A DNA stretch of 31,618 nt from Micromonospora pallida (GTDB taxonomy: Bacteria > Actinomycetota > Actinomycetes > Mycobacteriales > Micromonosporaceae): positions 1 through 31,618 of the forward strand of contig NZ_FMHW01000001.1 of assembly GCF_900090325.1 (NCBI RefSeq), in the 5' to 3' direction. Shown here one piece after another: positions 1-8,331 of this stretch (the stretch's first letter is position 1; each line of letters opens with the position of its first letter). Made by a program: the position numbers and the translations under genes. The notes beneath the pieces are model-generated. The model searched no databases. It had not been told where the DNA came from and saw only the letters and a program-made list of their open reading frames with translations.

Positions 1-254
1 CCGGCCTTGCTCCCACCGCCCGTAGTACGGGCTGGCCGGATTCCTCGGCGTGAACAGGTTGTCGCCGTTCTTCAGCGCCCAGCCCATCTCGGTGGGCCTG
101 ATTTCCGCAGTCTCGTCCTGCCGCCGATCGTGACCTCCACGGCCTGGCCGCCGTCGCCGTAGTGCACCCGGTCCGTGATGTCCGTGTAGACCAGGGCCGG
201 ATCGTCCGGGTCATGGTCCAGGCCCACGCGCACGCTGATAGTCGGGTCCGCCAC
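1..254 (-). CDS. Distal tail / tail-tip protein, N-terminal part
   Basis: Partial gene running off the window start. GTG start at 254 with GGAGGGG just upstream; 13 bases after the tape measure stop. The N-terminus reads MADPTISVRVGLDHD, and after a frame correction near 119-126 continues GRQDETAEIRPTEMGW, then LFTPRNPASPYYGRW. The pattern 'GRQDE...xNGDxxFTPxNPASPYYxxx' is typical of a minor tail protein that actinophages encode directly after the tape measure gene. The frame break is a single missing C in the GGCGG run and fits the indel errors seen elsewhere in this part of the window. Position and motif support a distal tail or tail-tip role; the rest of the protein cannot be seen. Confidence 0.6.
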
Positions 255-267
255 TGCCCCTCCGCGC

Positions 268-2234
268 CTACGTCGTCGTGCTCATGCCCAGGTAGCGGCC
301 CACGACTGGCCACGCAGTGATGCGGCGTCGATCACCTCGTCCTTGATCTGCCGGCCGTCCGGTGGCGACGATGAGCCGCAGCACCCCGATACCGGCGGTC
401 GCCCCGCCGCCGTCGGCGAGCGGCTGGACGGTCGCCCCGCGGCCGAGGTGCACCAGCTCCGGACGCGCTCACCCACCACGGCCGTGCCGGCGCGCAGGAT
501 GTGACCGCCCTCAGCGAGGTACGGGATGTTCGGGGTGGAGAGGGTGACACTGGGGATGCCCATGCCCAGCACCGACCCGCCACCGAGGGTCAGGCTGAAG
601 TTGTTCCACTTGCCGATCATCCAGTTCAGGGCGCTGCGGAATGCATCCTTGATCCCATCGAACATGCGCGCGCCTTCGCTCGGATCCGCCCGGTAGCCCA
701 CTGAGGAAGCTGACGACCTGATCGAACTTGTCGGTGATCCAGCCCCAGGCGGATTTCACCCCGTCAACGATGCCGTTCCACAGTCCGGCGAAGAACCTGC
801 CCACCCCGGTCCAGAAGCCGGAGAAAGACGGCCCACCAGGTTTGGAAGGCGGCGACCAGGAAGTCCCACACGGCCAGTGCGGCGCTCTTGATGATCTCCA
901 GGCCCCGATCCAGAAGTTCCGGAAGCCCTCGAATTTCATCCACAGGCCGACGACCAGGGCGATAAGGCCGATGACGGCCAGGATGATCAGGCCGACGGGG
1001 TTGAGCATCATGGCGACGTTGAGTGCGATCTGAGCGGCGGCCCAGAGCTTGGTGCCGAGCACGACCAGGCCGATGATGCCGGCGAGGATGCCGAGCCCAG
1101 TCGCCAGCGGACCCACCCAGCCGGAGTTGCGCTGCAACCAGCCGAAGGTCTTCTCGATCATCGGGATGGCCTCGGCAAGCTTCTCGACCAAGGCACTCTG
1201 GGCTTGCCTTTTGAACGCCTCCAGCTTCTGCGAGCGCTCTGCTCGAGGGCTTGGCCGGCCTTGTCGGCAGCCCCGGCGACATCACCCAGCCCGTCCCGGC
1301 GGACTTCATGTTGCGAAGGAACTCGGGGATGTCCTGGACGTTCAGGTCCTCGAGCGGGGTGCCGAACAGGGCGATGGCGGTGTTGGCTTGCGCCGTCGGA
1401 TCCTTGATCGACAGCAGCCCGGACACGATCTTCTGGAAGGCGGCCTGCGCCGTATCGCCGCCTTCAGGATCTGGTTGGACATGGTCTCGGCGTCCAGGCC
1501 GATCGCCTTGTACGCCCCGACGGAACTGGCCGACATGTCGGTCGCCCGGAGCGTGAACTCCTTGATCGCGTCCCCGGCCTTGTCGATGCCGTACTTGCCC
1601 TTGGAGCTGGCTTCCACCAGCAGCGCGAACGCCTGCGACCCGTCGAAGCCGAGGGTGCGAAAGAACTGGCCGTACTCGTTCCCAGCCTCGAGGAAGTCCT
1701 CCCGGAGGGCAGCCGGCACCTTCCCGCTGGCGACGGTGATCAGGTCCAGTGCCTGGGTGGCGTTGTCGGCCAGCCCGGACCCGATCAGCGTGGACACGTA
1801 CTGCGTGGCCTCGGCCACGTCGGTGCCCCACGCGGTGGCGTACGCCTGCACCTTGACCGTGAGGTCCTCGATCGCCTTCGCATCGCCCTCGGGTACGAGC
1901 TTCGCGGACGCCACCGCCTGCACGGCCTGCATCGCCTCGGCCGCCGACTCGCCGAAGCCTCGGCCGTAGACGTTGCCGGCGACCTCGCCGAGCTGCTTGC
2001 CAGGGCCGGGTCACCGACCTGCGCGGCCAGCCTCGCCCTGGCCTTGTCCAGTTCCAGGCCCTGGAGGAGGCCGGCACCGATGCCGGCGGCGAGGGCCGCG
2101 CCGATGAGCGGGCCCTGCTGGCGGATCGACTCACCGGCCTGCTGGAGCTTCTGCTTGGCGGACTTGATGCCACGGTCGAGGGCGGTGTCGTCAGCGCGCA
2201 GGTACGCGACCAGCTCACCCAGCTTGAGCGCCAC
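268..2234 (-). CDS. Tail tape measure protein (reading frame broken by indels)
   Basis: Sets tail length and is threaded through the tail tube during assembly. GTG start at 2234 has an excellent GGAGGTGAT ribosome site. The N-terminus (MALKLGELVAYLRADDTALD) is followed by a helical region matching the phage tape measure family (segments TQYVSTLIGSGLADNATQ, FGTPLEDLNVQDIPEFL), a hydrophobic stretch (LGILAGIIGLVVLG, then LIILAVIGLIALVVGLWM) and a C-terminus ending in MSTTT. The product, about 655 aa, is recovered only by switching frame about nine times (near 1999, 1458, 1290, 1230, 900, 825, 690, 470 and 355). Most switches need one base added to a short G or C run; the one at 825 is an extra T. 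I read them as base-call errors, because the protein is otherwise continuous and the same error type breaks host genes. Confidence 0.85.
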
Positions 2235-2325
2235 GAGATCACCTCCACTGTCGGATCAAGGACCGTTCGGGCCGTCACCGGCCGGTACCGTGCGCGGGTT
2301 GTCCACCCCGTCACAGGAGGCATGA

Positions 2326-2748
2326 GTGAGAGCACGGCACGTAGCGGTCGCCGTCGTTGCGGCGATCGCGTTGGCGGGCTGCGGTAGCAGCGAGGAGACC
2401 CCGGAGGCGACTCCAACCACGCCGGGCGCGATCAGCTCCGAGGCGGTCGAGAAGGCGCTGGAGGCTGCCGGCATCCCGCCGAAGCCGGACCAGAAGACCG
2501 CTGACGCCTACCTGGCCGCGCTACGGAAGATCGACCCGGACATCGTCGGAGACAAGGACCCAGACCGGATCATCGACCGGGGCCGGGACCAGTGCCGCAC
2601 CATCAAGGACTGGCCGAACGACGAAGCCAAGGTGATCATGTTCGCCAACACGCGGTTCACCTCACCGGACCAGCCGAACGGGTTCGGCGAGGCGAAGGCG
2701 AAGAAGATCAACGAGGTGGTGCGTAAGCACCTCTGTCCCAGCTACTGA
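2326..2748 (+). CDS. Small secreted lipoprotein, DUF732-like, candidate moron
   Basis: 140 aa, GTG start with AGGAGG five bases upstream. It has a classical lipoprotein signal: Arg-containing N-terminus, hydrophobic VAVAVVAAIALAG and lipobox LAGC with the lipidated Cys at residue 19, then a Thr/Pro/Glu-rich linker. The mature part has two Cys (in RDQC and near the end in LCPSY) that could form a disulfide, and the 'AYLAALRKIDPDIV...RGRDQC' layout resembles actinobacterial DUF732 lipoproteins (recalled resemblance). It lies on the plus strand inside the minus-strand tail operon, facing away from the tape measure gene and converging (7-base overlap) on the chaperone gene. That placement is typical of lysogenic-conversion cargo; superinfection exclusion at the cell surface is an inference only. 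Confidence 0.85.
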   Translation: MRARHVAVAVVAAIALAGCGSSEETPEATPTTPGAISSEAVEKALEAAGIPPKPDQKTADAYLAALRKIDPDIVGDKDPDRIIDRGRDQCRTIKDWPNDEAKVIMFANTRFTSPDQPNGFGEAKAKKINEVVRKHLCPSY

Positions 2749-3471
2749 CCGGGCGTCTCGGGGACGGGCGCGAACGCCCGGTGCAGCCGGGTGTCCGCCG
2801 CCAGCAGACCGGAGATCCGGACGTCGAGCCACCGCCAGGATCGGGTCCGCAACAGGGCTCGGTCCTCGACGTCAACGCCGTATACGTCGTGCAGGTCAGC
2901 CTCGACGAGCGCCCACCGGCTCAGGATGTCCGCCCACGAGACCCGGTCCGCGTCCTGCTCCTGCCGGACCTCTTCCGGGTAGTCGTACCACTCGTAGAGG
3001 CCGCTGGCGGCGTCGCGGCGGCCCCGTCCGTACGGGTCTTCCGGCCACTGGCCCGGCGCTCCTGACGGTTCGCCGGGCCCGGTGCTTCCGGGCGGCCACC
3101 GGACGTCCAGTACCGCTGCGCCGCCTCCTCGCCCGCGATGATCCACAGGTAGGCAGTCGCCCCGCAGAACTGGATGTACGGGTCCGGCACCCGGTCGGCC
3201 ACCATCTGCTGGTAGACGTCGCCCAGGACCCGCTCCTGCAAGGTGATGTTCCTCCCGCCGGGCAGCTCGGGGAGCGCCTCGACCGCAGCGACCGCGGCCT
3301 GAATCTCGTCGGTGCCAGTGGCGGCGTTGACTTCCCCGGCGACGGCGGCGACGCGGCGGCACCACAGTCCCAGCTCTGCGACGGCAGCGGCAAGGTGTAC
3401 TCCTTGCCGCGTACCGTCAGCGTCAACCCGGGTGACCAGTAGTCGTCCAGGTCGCCGAACTTCGCACCCAT
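2742..3471 (-). CDS. Tail assembly chaperone, long form (-1 frameshift product)
   Basis: Extended chaperone made by shifting from the short-form frame into the -1 frame. After the slip the product reads GEPSGAPGQWPEDPYG and then the conserved-looking tail GLYEWYDYPEEVRQEQDADR, ending in FAPVPETPGQ at the TAG at 2742. In siphoviruses the two chaperone forms coat the tape measure protein before tail tube polymerisation, and a gene between tail tube and tape measure that extends by a -1 shift is the standard arrangement. The candidate slippery heptamer GGGCCCG lies in the correct phase at 3074-3080. Because a separate one-base error also exists upstream (near 3378), an assembly indel instead of programmed slippage cannot be fully excluded. 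Confidence 0.75.
2921..3471 (-). CDS. Tail assembly chaperone, short form
   Basis: ATG start at 3471 overlaps the tail tube stop (ATGA). The product begins MGAKFGDLDDYWSPGLTLTV, then KEYTLPLPS; with one G restored near 3378 it continues AELGLWCRRVAAVAGEVN and runs through ERVLGDVYQQMVADRVPDPY, QFCGATAYLWIIAGEEAAQR and GPANRQERRA to the stop at 2921. I recall similar proteins (DUF7426 type) downstream of the tail tube gene in actinophages. The role, chaperoning the tape measure with the longer -1 form, follows from position. The frame break near 3378 (TCGCAG where TCGGCAG is expected) is probably a base-call error. Confidence 0.75.
3074..3080 (-). promoter_or_regulatory. Candidate -1 ribosomal frameshift heptamer GGGCCCG
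   Basis: On the minus strand the zero-frame codons read CCG GGC CCG GCG, so the heptamer G|GGC|CCG fits the X XXY YYZ pattern in the right phase. Slipping back one base leads straight into the frame that encodes the WYDYPEEV segment. No other in-phase XXXYYYZ heptamer was found between here and the 2921 stop. GC-rich sequence downstream could form a stimulatory structure, but I did not fold it. Confidence 0.55.
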
Positions 3472-4234
3472 CAGGCGTACGTGTAGTCGTCGGCGGGCGC
3501 GTTCGGGCTGGTGCCGCCGGGGGTCGTCACGGTCACCTGGACGGTGCCGGCAGCACCGGCCGGGCCGTGGCCACGATGTGGGTGTCGCTGACCAGCGTGT
3601 AGTTGGTGGCGTTGTTCGCCCCGAACTTGACCCCGGTCGCACCGGTCACGCCGGTGAACTTCGAGCCGTAGATGTTGACCAGGTTGCCGCCGGCCGTGGG
3701 TCCGCCGGCCGGGTTGAGTCCGGTCACGGCCGGCACGGCGCTGGCGGCCGGGTTGGTGATCGGGGTCAGCGGGCCTTGGCCCTGGATGACCACGCTGACC
3801 GTGTCGAGGGCACCGGTGCCGCCGCCGTCGTGGGGCCACGCCTTCACGTACGCCCGGCCCTCGAAGCTGTCGCCGGCCAGTCCGTTGCGGTCGTACCAGC
3901 GGACCCCGAACTCCGCCGACGCCACGTTGCTGGCCTTCGCCGCGTTGAAGCGGTTCCGGAGGAAGGCGTGGACGCTGTCGATGCTGGTGCCGGCCGCGTT
4001 CGTCGAGTGCTTGATCTTCGCCTCGATGCGCCAGTTGTAGCCGGTGACGGCCTCCCGGGCCGCGCCGTCGTCCTCGTAGGTCTCGTCGGACTCGGTGCGT
4101 AGCTCCTCGATGAGCTTCAGCTCCTCGATCCCGATGAGCTGCTGGTACTGGCTGGCCGGGTAGGTGGCGGTGTCGATGTCGACGCGCATCCGCCGGGCGA
4201 GGGCGGTCACGCGGGTGGTGGGGGTCGTCGCCAT
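3471..4234 (-). CDS. Major tail (tube) protein with C-terminal IPT/TIG domain
   Basis: About 254 aa; ATG start at 4234 preceded by GGAGAGG. The N-terminal part (MATTPTTRVTALARRMRVDI, GYNWRIEAKIKHSTNAAGTS, RAYVKAWPHDGGG) has the position and composition of a siphoviral tail tube subunit. From about residue 165 an Ig-like IPT/TIG domain is evident: VPAVTGLNPAGGPTAGGNLV, IYGSKFTGVTGATGVKFG, VSDTHIVATAPAGAAGTV and TTPGGTSPNAPADDYTYA. The last part is reached only by adding one C to the run at 3562-3564; as printed, the frame stops early at 3533. Such Ig-like domains decorate the tail surface and are thought to aid weak adhesion. The stop overlaps the chaperone start. Confidence 0.85.
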
Positions 4235-4247
4235 GACGGTCCTCTCC

Positions 4248-4694
4248 TCAGTCGGTGCGGTTGCTGGTCGGGCGCATGGCCTCGACGTAGTAGTTGTGGC
4301 TGCTTTCCCACCGGCCGTTCGCGTCGGCGCCGAGCGCGGTGTACGACTGCCGGTACACCTGCACGATCGGGATTTCGCCCCAGACCAGGCCGTGAGCGCT
4401 GTCGAGCGCGTCAAAGACGCTGTCGCCCAGGTCCTCGGCCACCCTGGGATCCCGGGTGCCGCGCACGCGGATCTGGACGCCCTGGGTGTAGTCGGCCAGC
4501 CCCGGCGGGGAGGCGACGACGTACGGGGCGAGCGTGATGATCCGGTCCGGACTGGTGGGGATACCGCGGATGGTGATGCCGACCTCGTTGGCCTGGTAGA
4601 TGCCGCTGTCCCGCCAGGTGCCGATACCGGCGGCCTGGAGGTGCAGGGCGAGGCCGGTGAGGAGTCGTGAGGTCCAGCCGTCACCGGCCGCCAT
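4248..4694 (-). CDS. Tail terminator (minor capsid C / tail completion family)
   Basis: 148 aa, ATG start overlapping the preceding stop (ATGA). The layout, MAAGDGWTSRLLTGLALHLQ followed by YQANEVGITIRGIPTSPDRI, YTQGVQIRVRGTRDPRVAED and LGDSVFDALD, matches the small protein that caps the growing tail tube and joins it to the head. The 'PDRIITLAPY...GVQIRVRGxRDP' pattern is characteristic of this family in siphoviruses of Gram-positive hosts. Its place, directly before the tail tube gene and after the gp10-like gene, is the standard one. Reading frame intact. Confidence 0.8.
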   Translation of the reverse strand: MAAGDGWTSRLLTGLALHLQAAGIGTWRDSGIYQANEVGITIRGIPTSPDRIITLAPYVVASPPGLADYTQGVQIRVRGTRDPRVAEDLGDSVFDALDSAHGLVWGEIPIVQVYRQSYTALGADANGRWESSHNYYVEAMRPTSNRTD

Positions 4695-5050
4695 CAGGGG
4701 CCGCCCAGGGGCTTGCCGGCGGCCTTCGCGATCAGCGCCAGCATCACGTCGCGCTCGGTGCCCATCGGCTCCTCCAGGTACTTCGCCTGCCGCCCGTCGT
4801 CGTGCCGCAGGGTCATGTCCTCGTGCTGACGAACGGCGTAGGACCGGTCAAAGCTGACCGCGACCAGGCCAGACGCCCGGTCGGAGCTGACCTCACCGGA
4901 CCGCTCCAGGTCGCCCTCCTCGTGCGGGGCGAGGCCACTGGACACCTGGAGCAGATGCTCGGCGGCCAGCTCGGAGCCGTCGAAGGAGGCGTCAGACATC
5001 AGCGCGAGCACCTTGTCGCCGTCCCAGTCGAGGCGGAACTCGTCGGCCAT
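4694..5050 (-). CDS. HK97 gp10-like tail-completion / head-tail joining protein
   Basis: 118 aa, ATG start at 5050, three bases after the previous stop. MADEFRLDWDGDKVLALMSD, then a pattern in which a helix is followed by TGxL-like LERSGEVS, DRASGLVAVSFDRSYAVRQH and KYLEEPMGTERDVMLALIAK. The 'YAxxxHE...KYLExP' signature is that of the HK97 gp10 / minor capsid family, which works at the neck between connector and tail terminator. Gene order agrees. Confidence 0.75.
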   Translation of the reverse strand: MADEFRLDWDGDKVLALMSDASFDGSELAAEHLLQVSSGLAPHEEGDLERSGEVSSDRASGLVAVSFDRSYAVRQHEDMTLRHDDGRQAKYLEEPMGTERDVMLALIAKAAGKPLGGP

Positions 5051-5053
5051 GGG

Positions 5054-5401
5054 TCACTCCAGGGACAGCTCGACGTGCTCGGGCAGGCCGAGCCCGTGGT
5101 CCTCCATCACGCTGACGGCGAGCACCTTGGCGGTGCGGCCGGTCCACGGCAGGGTGACCAGGCTGGACGGCGGGGCGACCGTGGCCATCGGCGCGAACAC
5201 CGTGGTGGAGGAGACGCCCTCAGCGCCCTCGGCGTCCTGGGTCTGCACGACGACCCGGCGGGTGGTGTCGTCGACGACGCACGGGCCCACGTCGACGGGG
5301 TCGGCGTACACGTCGCCGTACGCGCCGGAGCCCTCGTACGCCTGCACCTGCACCGTCCGGGGCTCCGGGATGTGCAGCTCGATGAACTCTTCCCACGTCA
5401 C
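5054..5401 (-). CDS. Head closure / stopper-like protein
   Basis: 115 aa, GTG start at 5401, three bases after the connector stop. It is predicted to be beta-rich (VDVGPCVVDDTTRRVVVQTQ, TVFAPMATVAPPSSLVTLPW, RTAKVLAVSVMEDHGLGLPE). Such small beta proteins between connector and gp10-like genes are head closure (stopper) proteins that seal the portal after packaging. The assignment rests on position, size and the 'TxLPWTGRTAKVLAVxxxDxxGLGLPEHVELxL' ending common in actinophage homologues (recalled). Frame intact. Confidence 0.65.
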   Translation of the reverse strand: MTWEEFIELHIPEPRTVQVQAYEGSGAYGDVYADPVDVGPCVVDDTTRRVVVQTQDAEGAEGVSSTTVFAPMATVAPPSSLVTLPWTGRTAKVLAVSVMEDHGLGLPEHVELSLE

Positions 5402-5404
5402 GGC

Positions 5405-5776
5405 TCACCTGCTCTGGGGGCCGTGGCCGGTGAGCCCGGCGGCCTGGAGGATGGTCCACGCCTGCTCCCAGAGGCTGCCGATCCGGACCGGCCGGTCACC
5501 CGGGTCGCTGCTGGCCTGCACCGACAGCCGACCGATCGTGAACCCACCGGCCCGGCCCCCGCCGAGGCCGGTGACGTTCCCCGCGTTGAGGTTCGCCGCG
5601 ACCTGCTCCAGCGTCGCGTCCCGCAGCGCGGTGACGACGGCCTGGTCCTCCGGGTCGTAGACCGCGCAGAGCAGCGCCCGGTCCACGTCCCGGGACGCCC
5701 GGTCGAGGAGCTGCTGCGCGTTGACCGGCGTCCGGCCGATGTACTCGGTGAGCTGGTCGACGGTCGCGTACGCCAC
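5405..5776 (-). CDS. Head-tail connector (adaptor) protein
   Basis: 123 aa. GTG start at 5776 chosen because GAGGAGG lies four bases upstream; a longer reading upstream would add a proline/arginine-rich stretch without a ribosome site. The protein is mostly helical: VDQLTEYIGRTPVNAQQLLD, RASRDVDRALLCAVYDPEDQ, ATLEQVAANLNAGNVTGLGG. This matches the HK97 gp6-like / SPP1 gp15-like adaptor family that forms the ring below the portal. The next gene starts three bases after its stop. Confidence 0.75.
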   Translation of the reverse strand: MAYATVDQLTEYIGRTPVNAQQLLDRASRDVDRALLCAVYDPEDQAVVTALRDATLEQVAANLNAGNVTGLGGGRAGGFTIGRLSVQASSDPGDRPVRIGSLWEQAWTILQAAGLTGHGPQSR

Positions 5777-5832
5777 GTGCCCTCCTCGGGTACGGCGGGG
5801 TGGCCGGGCCGCGAACCCGGCCACCCCACGAC

Positions 5833-6501
5833 TCACTCGGCCGTCGGGCCGTACGTTGCGCGCAGGTCGTCGCGCTTCATCGCCCGCACCTCGGCCTCGT
5901 CGAGGTCGGGGCGGGTGGCGATGACCCAGTCCGCCCAGGTCTCCTGCGAGGCATTGCCGGCCGGCGGCTCCGGCGTACGGTCACCAGCCGGCTGGCCGAC
6001 CTCGGCACCCAGCTCGGCCGTCACCTCCGGCACATCGCGGCGCTCCAAGAACACCTGCTCTGCGGCGGTGGTCTCCCGCCGCTGCTGCTCCTCGGTGTCC
6101 GTGATGACGACCTGGCCGCCGTCCTCGGTCCGCTCCAGCCGGCCGACCGGGCCAGGCACGATCGGCCCCGGGCCGGCCACTGCGTGGATGCCGGGCGCCA
6201 CCACATCCGGGCCGTGCGGGTTGGCCTGGCCGGCGTTGACCGGCGGAAGGAAGTCGGTTTCCCGCGGGTCGACGGCGGCATCGCGCAGTCGCGTGCCGAG
6301 CTGCTCCTCCGTGACGTCACGCGGGTCCGCCGGCTCCGGAGTGCCCTCGACCGGGCTGTCGGTGGTGCCGTCCACCTCGTAGCCGGCACCCCGGCAGTAC
6401 TGGATGACCGCCTGGTCGTCGGTCTCCGCGACGCCGTCGCGGAAGACGACGTCACCGATGCGCCCGTTGTACTCCCGGTTCGGGGCCTTGATCGTCGCCA
6501 T
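5833..6501 (-). CDS. Head-associated protein, possible LEM/HeH-like C-terminus
   Basis: 222 aa; ATG start overlaps the major capsid stop (ATGA), implying coupled translation. The N-terminal 45 residues (REYNGRIGDVVFRDGVAETD, AVIQYCRGAGYEVD) form a compact module found in actinophage head genes just downstream of the capsid gene. A long acidic, Pro-rich linker follows. The C-terminal about 35 residues (WADWVIATRPDLDEAEVRAM, RDDLRATYG) resemble a short helix-extended-helix fold. The role is unproved: decoration, head-completion or capsid-maturation proteins commonly sit here. Confidence 0.55.
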   Translation of the reverse strand: MATIKAPNREYNGRIGDVVFRDGVAETDDQAVIQYCRGAGYEVDGTTDSPVEGTPEPADPRDVTEEQLGTRLRDAAVDPRETDFLPPVNAGQANPHGPDVVAPGIHAVAGPGPIVPGPVGRLERTEDGGQVVITDTEEQQRRETTAAEQVFLERRDVPEVTAELGAEVGQPAGDRTPEPPAGNASQETWADWVIATRPDLDEAEVRAMKRDDLRATYGPTAE

Positions 6502-7508
6502 CAGGCCGAGACCTTCACGTTCCGCAGCACGCCCGCGGCACGGGAGCGCTTCAGGACCGGCGCGACCGGGCCCATCTCCACCTCACCGGTCTTGACCGCG
6601 CCGGCCTTGCTGAAGTCGGGCAGCCAGTTCTGCACGAGCGGCCGGCCCGCCATGCTGACGCCGTGGAAGCCATCCAGGCCGAACCGGACGGCGTAGATGT
6701 CGCTGAGGCCGGTGATGTTCCCGCCTGCGCCGCCCGCGTCCGCGTCCCGGGTGACCGTGCCGATGACGTCGTTGTTGCTGCCGGCCTTCGTGCCGAGGTC
6801 GACCAGGTCGATCCCGCGGTACTGCTCGATCGTCTCGCCGAACGCGTTGGTGGTCTTGTCGATCATGTCGGCCCACGCCGCGACGAACAGGAAGTACGCC
6901 TTGGTCAGGGAGTTCATGAACAGCGCGTCGGGCTTGGCGTCGAGCTTCCCGAGCCAGTTGTTGACGTGCAGCATGAACTGCAACGCCTTCTGCTTGGTGT
7001 CGATCGTGGTCATGTCCAGGTACCCGGTTGCGACGCCGTTGCTCAGCGGCAGGTACTCGGTGGTGGTGCCGGTCAGGATCTTCGACAGGCCGTCGAATCC
7101 GTTGGCGTCCACCGCGCTGTCCCCGTTGACCACCTGGTCGGCGAAGAACGCACGCGAGGCCTTGATCTTCTGGGACATCTGGAGCGCGGTCTCGGCGCCG
7201 GCCGCGACGCCGTCGAGCACACGGTCGATCTGGAAGGAGCCACCGAGCGGCTTCAGATCCACGCTGGCGCGGACCTTGGTGACCTCGGCCGGGGTGTACT
7301 CGCTGTTGATCGCGCGGAACGCGGCGGTCGGCTGCGAGGTCAGTCGGGTGTAGCCGTAGGTCAAGGTCGCGCCGTTGCCGGCCTGGTTCACGACGTCGTC
7401 GAAGGTGAGCTTGTCCAGCAGGTAGCTGGACTTCTGAAACTCGTCGATGACCTGGACATCGACGTCATCGGTGGCCATCAGCTTGGCCTGGGCGAGGGTT
7501 ACGGGCAT
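6501..7508 (-). CDS. Major capsid protein
   Basis: 335 aa; ATG start at 7508 with GGAG seven bases upstream. It begins MPVTLAQAKLMATDDVDVQV and contains ELLDKL-like YLLDKLTFDDVVNQAGNG, SQPTAAFRAINSEYTPAEVT, DLKPLGGSFQIDRVLDGVAA and a C-terminus rich in turns (GNITGLSDIYAVRFGLDGFH). The series 'LxLKPLGGSFxIDRVL' with 'SLxKAYFL' and 'YAVRFGLDGFHGVS' is that of an HK97-fold capsid protein group of actinophages and streptococcal Sfi-type phages. No N-terminal delta domain is evident, consistent with a separate scaffold gene immediately upstream in transcription order. Confidence 0.88.
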   Translation of the reverse strand: MPVTLAQAKLMATDDVDVQVIDEFQKSSYLLDKLTFDDVVNQAGNGATLTYGYTRLTSQPTAAFRAINSEYTPAEVTKVRASVDLKPLGGSFQIDRVLDGVAAGAETALQMSQKIKASRAFFADQVVNGDSAVDANGFDGLSKILTGTTTEYLPLSNGVATGYLDMTTIDTKQKALQFMLHVNNWLGKLDAKPDALFMNSLTKAYFLFVAAWADMIDKTTNAFGETIEQYRGIDLVDLGTKAGSNNDVIGTVTRDADAGGAGGNITGLSDIYAVRFGLDGFHGVSMAGRPLVQNWLPDFSKAGAVKTGEVEMGPVAPVLKRSRAAGVLRNVKVSA

Positions 7509-7522
7509 GGTCTACTCCGGTG

Positions 7523-8272
7523 TCAGGAGCCGCCGAGCTTGGCGGTGATCGCGTCGGTGAGGTTCTTCGGCTTGCCCTTCTGGCCGCCGGCACCGGAGTG
7601 GTCGGTGCCCTGCTTGCCCGGCCCTTGGCCGGTCGGGGTGGAGGCGAGCTTCGGGTTGGCCTTCACCGCCGCCTTAATCGCGGCGGTGACCTTGTCCGGG
7701 AAGTCGGCCGCGTCCGGGTCGAGGTCGGCGACCTGGGCGAGGAATCCGCGGCTGTCGAGTACGGCGTCCGGGTCTGCACCGGCCTTGCCGGCGGACTTGT
7801 AGACCGCCAGCTCGACGGCGGTCTCACGGGCGCGGGCGACGGCCTTGTCCCGCTCGGCGGCTGCGGCCTTGAGCTGCTCGGCGGGGTCGGTCTTCCCGTC
7901 CGGGGTGAGCCCGGCGGCCTTCAGTACGGCGGCGAGCCGTTCGTCGGCGGCCTTCCTCGCCTCCTTGGCCTTCTTCTCTCCCTCACGGGCGGCGGCCAGG
8001 GCGCGGGCGTGCCGGTCCGGATCAAACTCCCCGGTGATCTTCGGGGTCTTCGTCTTGTCGTCGTCCTGGCCGTCGTTGGCGCCGGCCTGGTCGTCGGTGC
8101 TCCCGCCGTCCTCGTCGCCGCCGGGGTCGCCCTCGCCGGATCCACCCGCGATGACGCGGATGGGTCGGCCGTCGCGTCGGTAGCCCAGGATCTTTCCCGG
8201 GGTGACGTGGTGGCCGGTGAGTGGGTTGACGAAGCCGGGCGTGACGGCGGTCGGCAGGGTGGTGCGGTCCAC
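7523..8272 (-). CDS. Capsid scaffolding protein
   Basis: 249 aa. GTG start at 8272 chosen for GGAGG six bases upstream; a longer frame upstream lacks a ribosome site. After a short N-terminal segment (TPGFVNPLTGHHVTPGKILG) comes an acidic Gly/Asp-rich stretch, then a long Ala/Lys/Glu helix likely to form a coiled coil (ALAAAREGEKKAKEARKAAD, EQLKAAAAERDKAVARARET). The basic C-terminus ends KNLTDAITAKLGGS. Position between minor capsid protein and capsid gene, low complexity and the charged coiled coil are typical of phage scaffolds, which template procapsid assembly and then leave. Frame intact. Confidence 0.8.
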   Translation of the reverse strand: MDRTTLPTAVTPGFVNPLTGHHVTPGKILGYRRDGRPIRVIAGGSGEGDPGGDEDGGSTDDQAGANDGQDDDKTKTPKITGEFDPDRHARALAAAREGEKKAKEARKAADERLAAVLKAAGLTPDGKTDPAEQLKAAAAERDKAVARARETAVELAVYKSAGKAGADPDAVLDSRGFLAQVADLDPDAADFPDKVTAAIKAAVKANPKLASTPTGQGPGKQGTDHSGAGGQKGKPKNLTDAITAKLGGS

Positions 8273-8331
8273 GGGTGCCTCCTTGAGGCTGTCGGGATGG
8301 TTCCCGCCGGGCCTCGCCGGCGGTGGTCTGG

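Noticed and set aside
268..2234. Tape measure pseudogene
   Set aside because: The breaks are mostly one-base homopolymer losses, the encoded protein is continuous after correction, and the same errors hit unrelated host genes.
3000..3060. Alternative slippery site around CGGGGCC further downstream in the chaperone gene
   Set aside because: It does not fit X XXY YYZ in phase, whereas GGGCCCG at 3074-3080 does.
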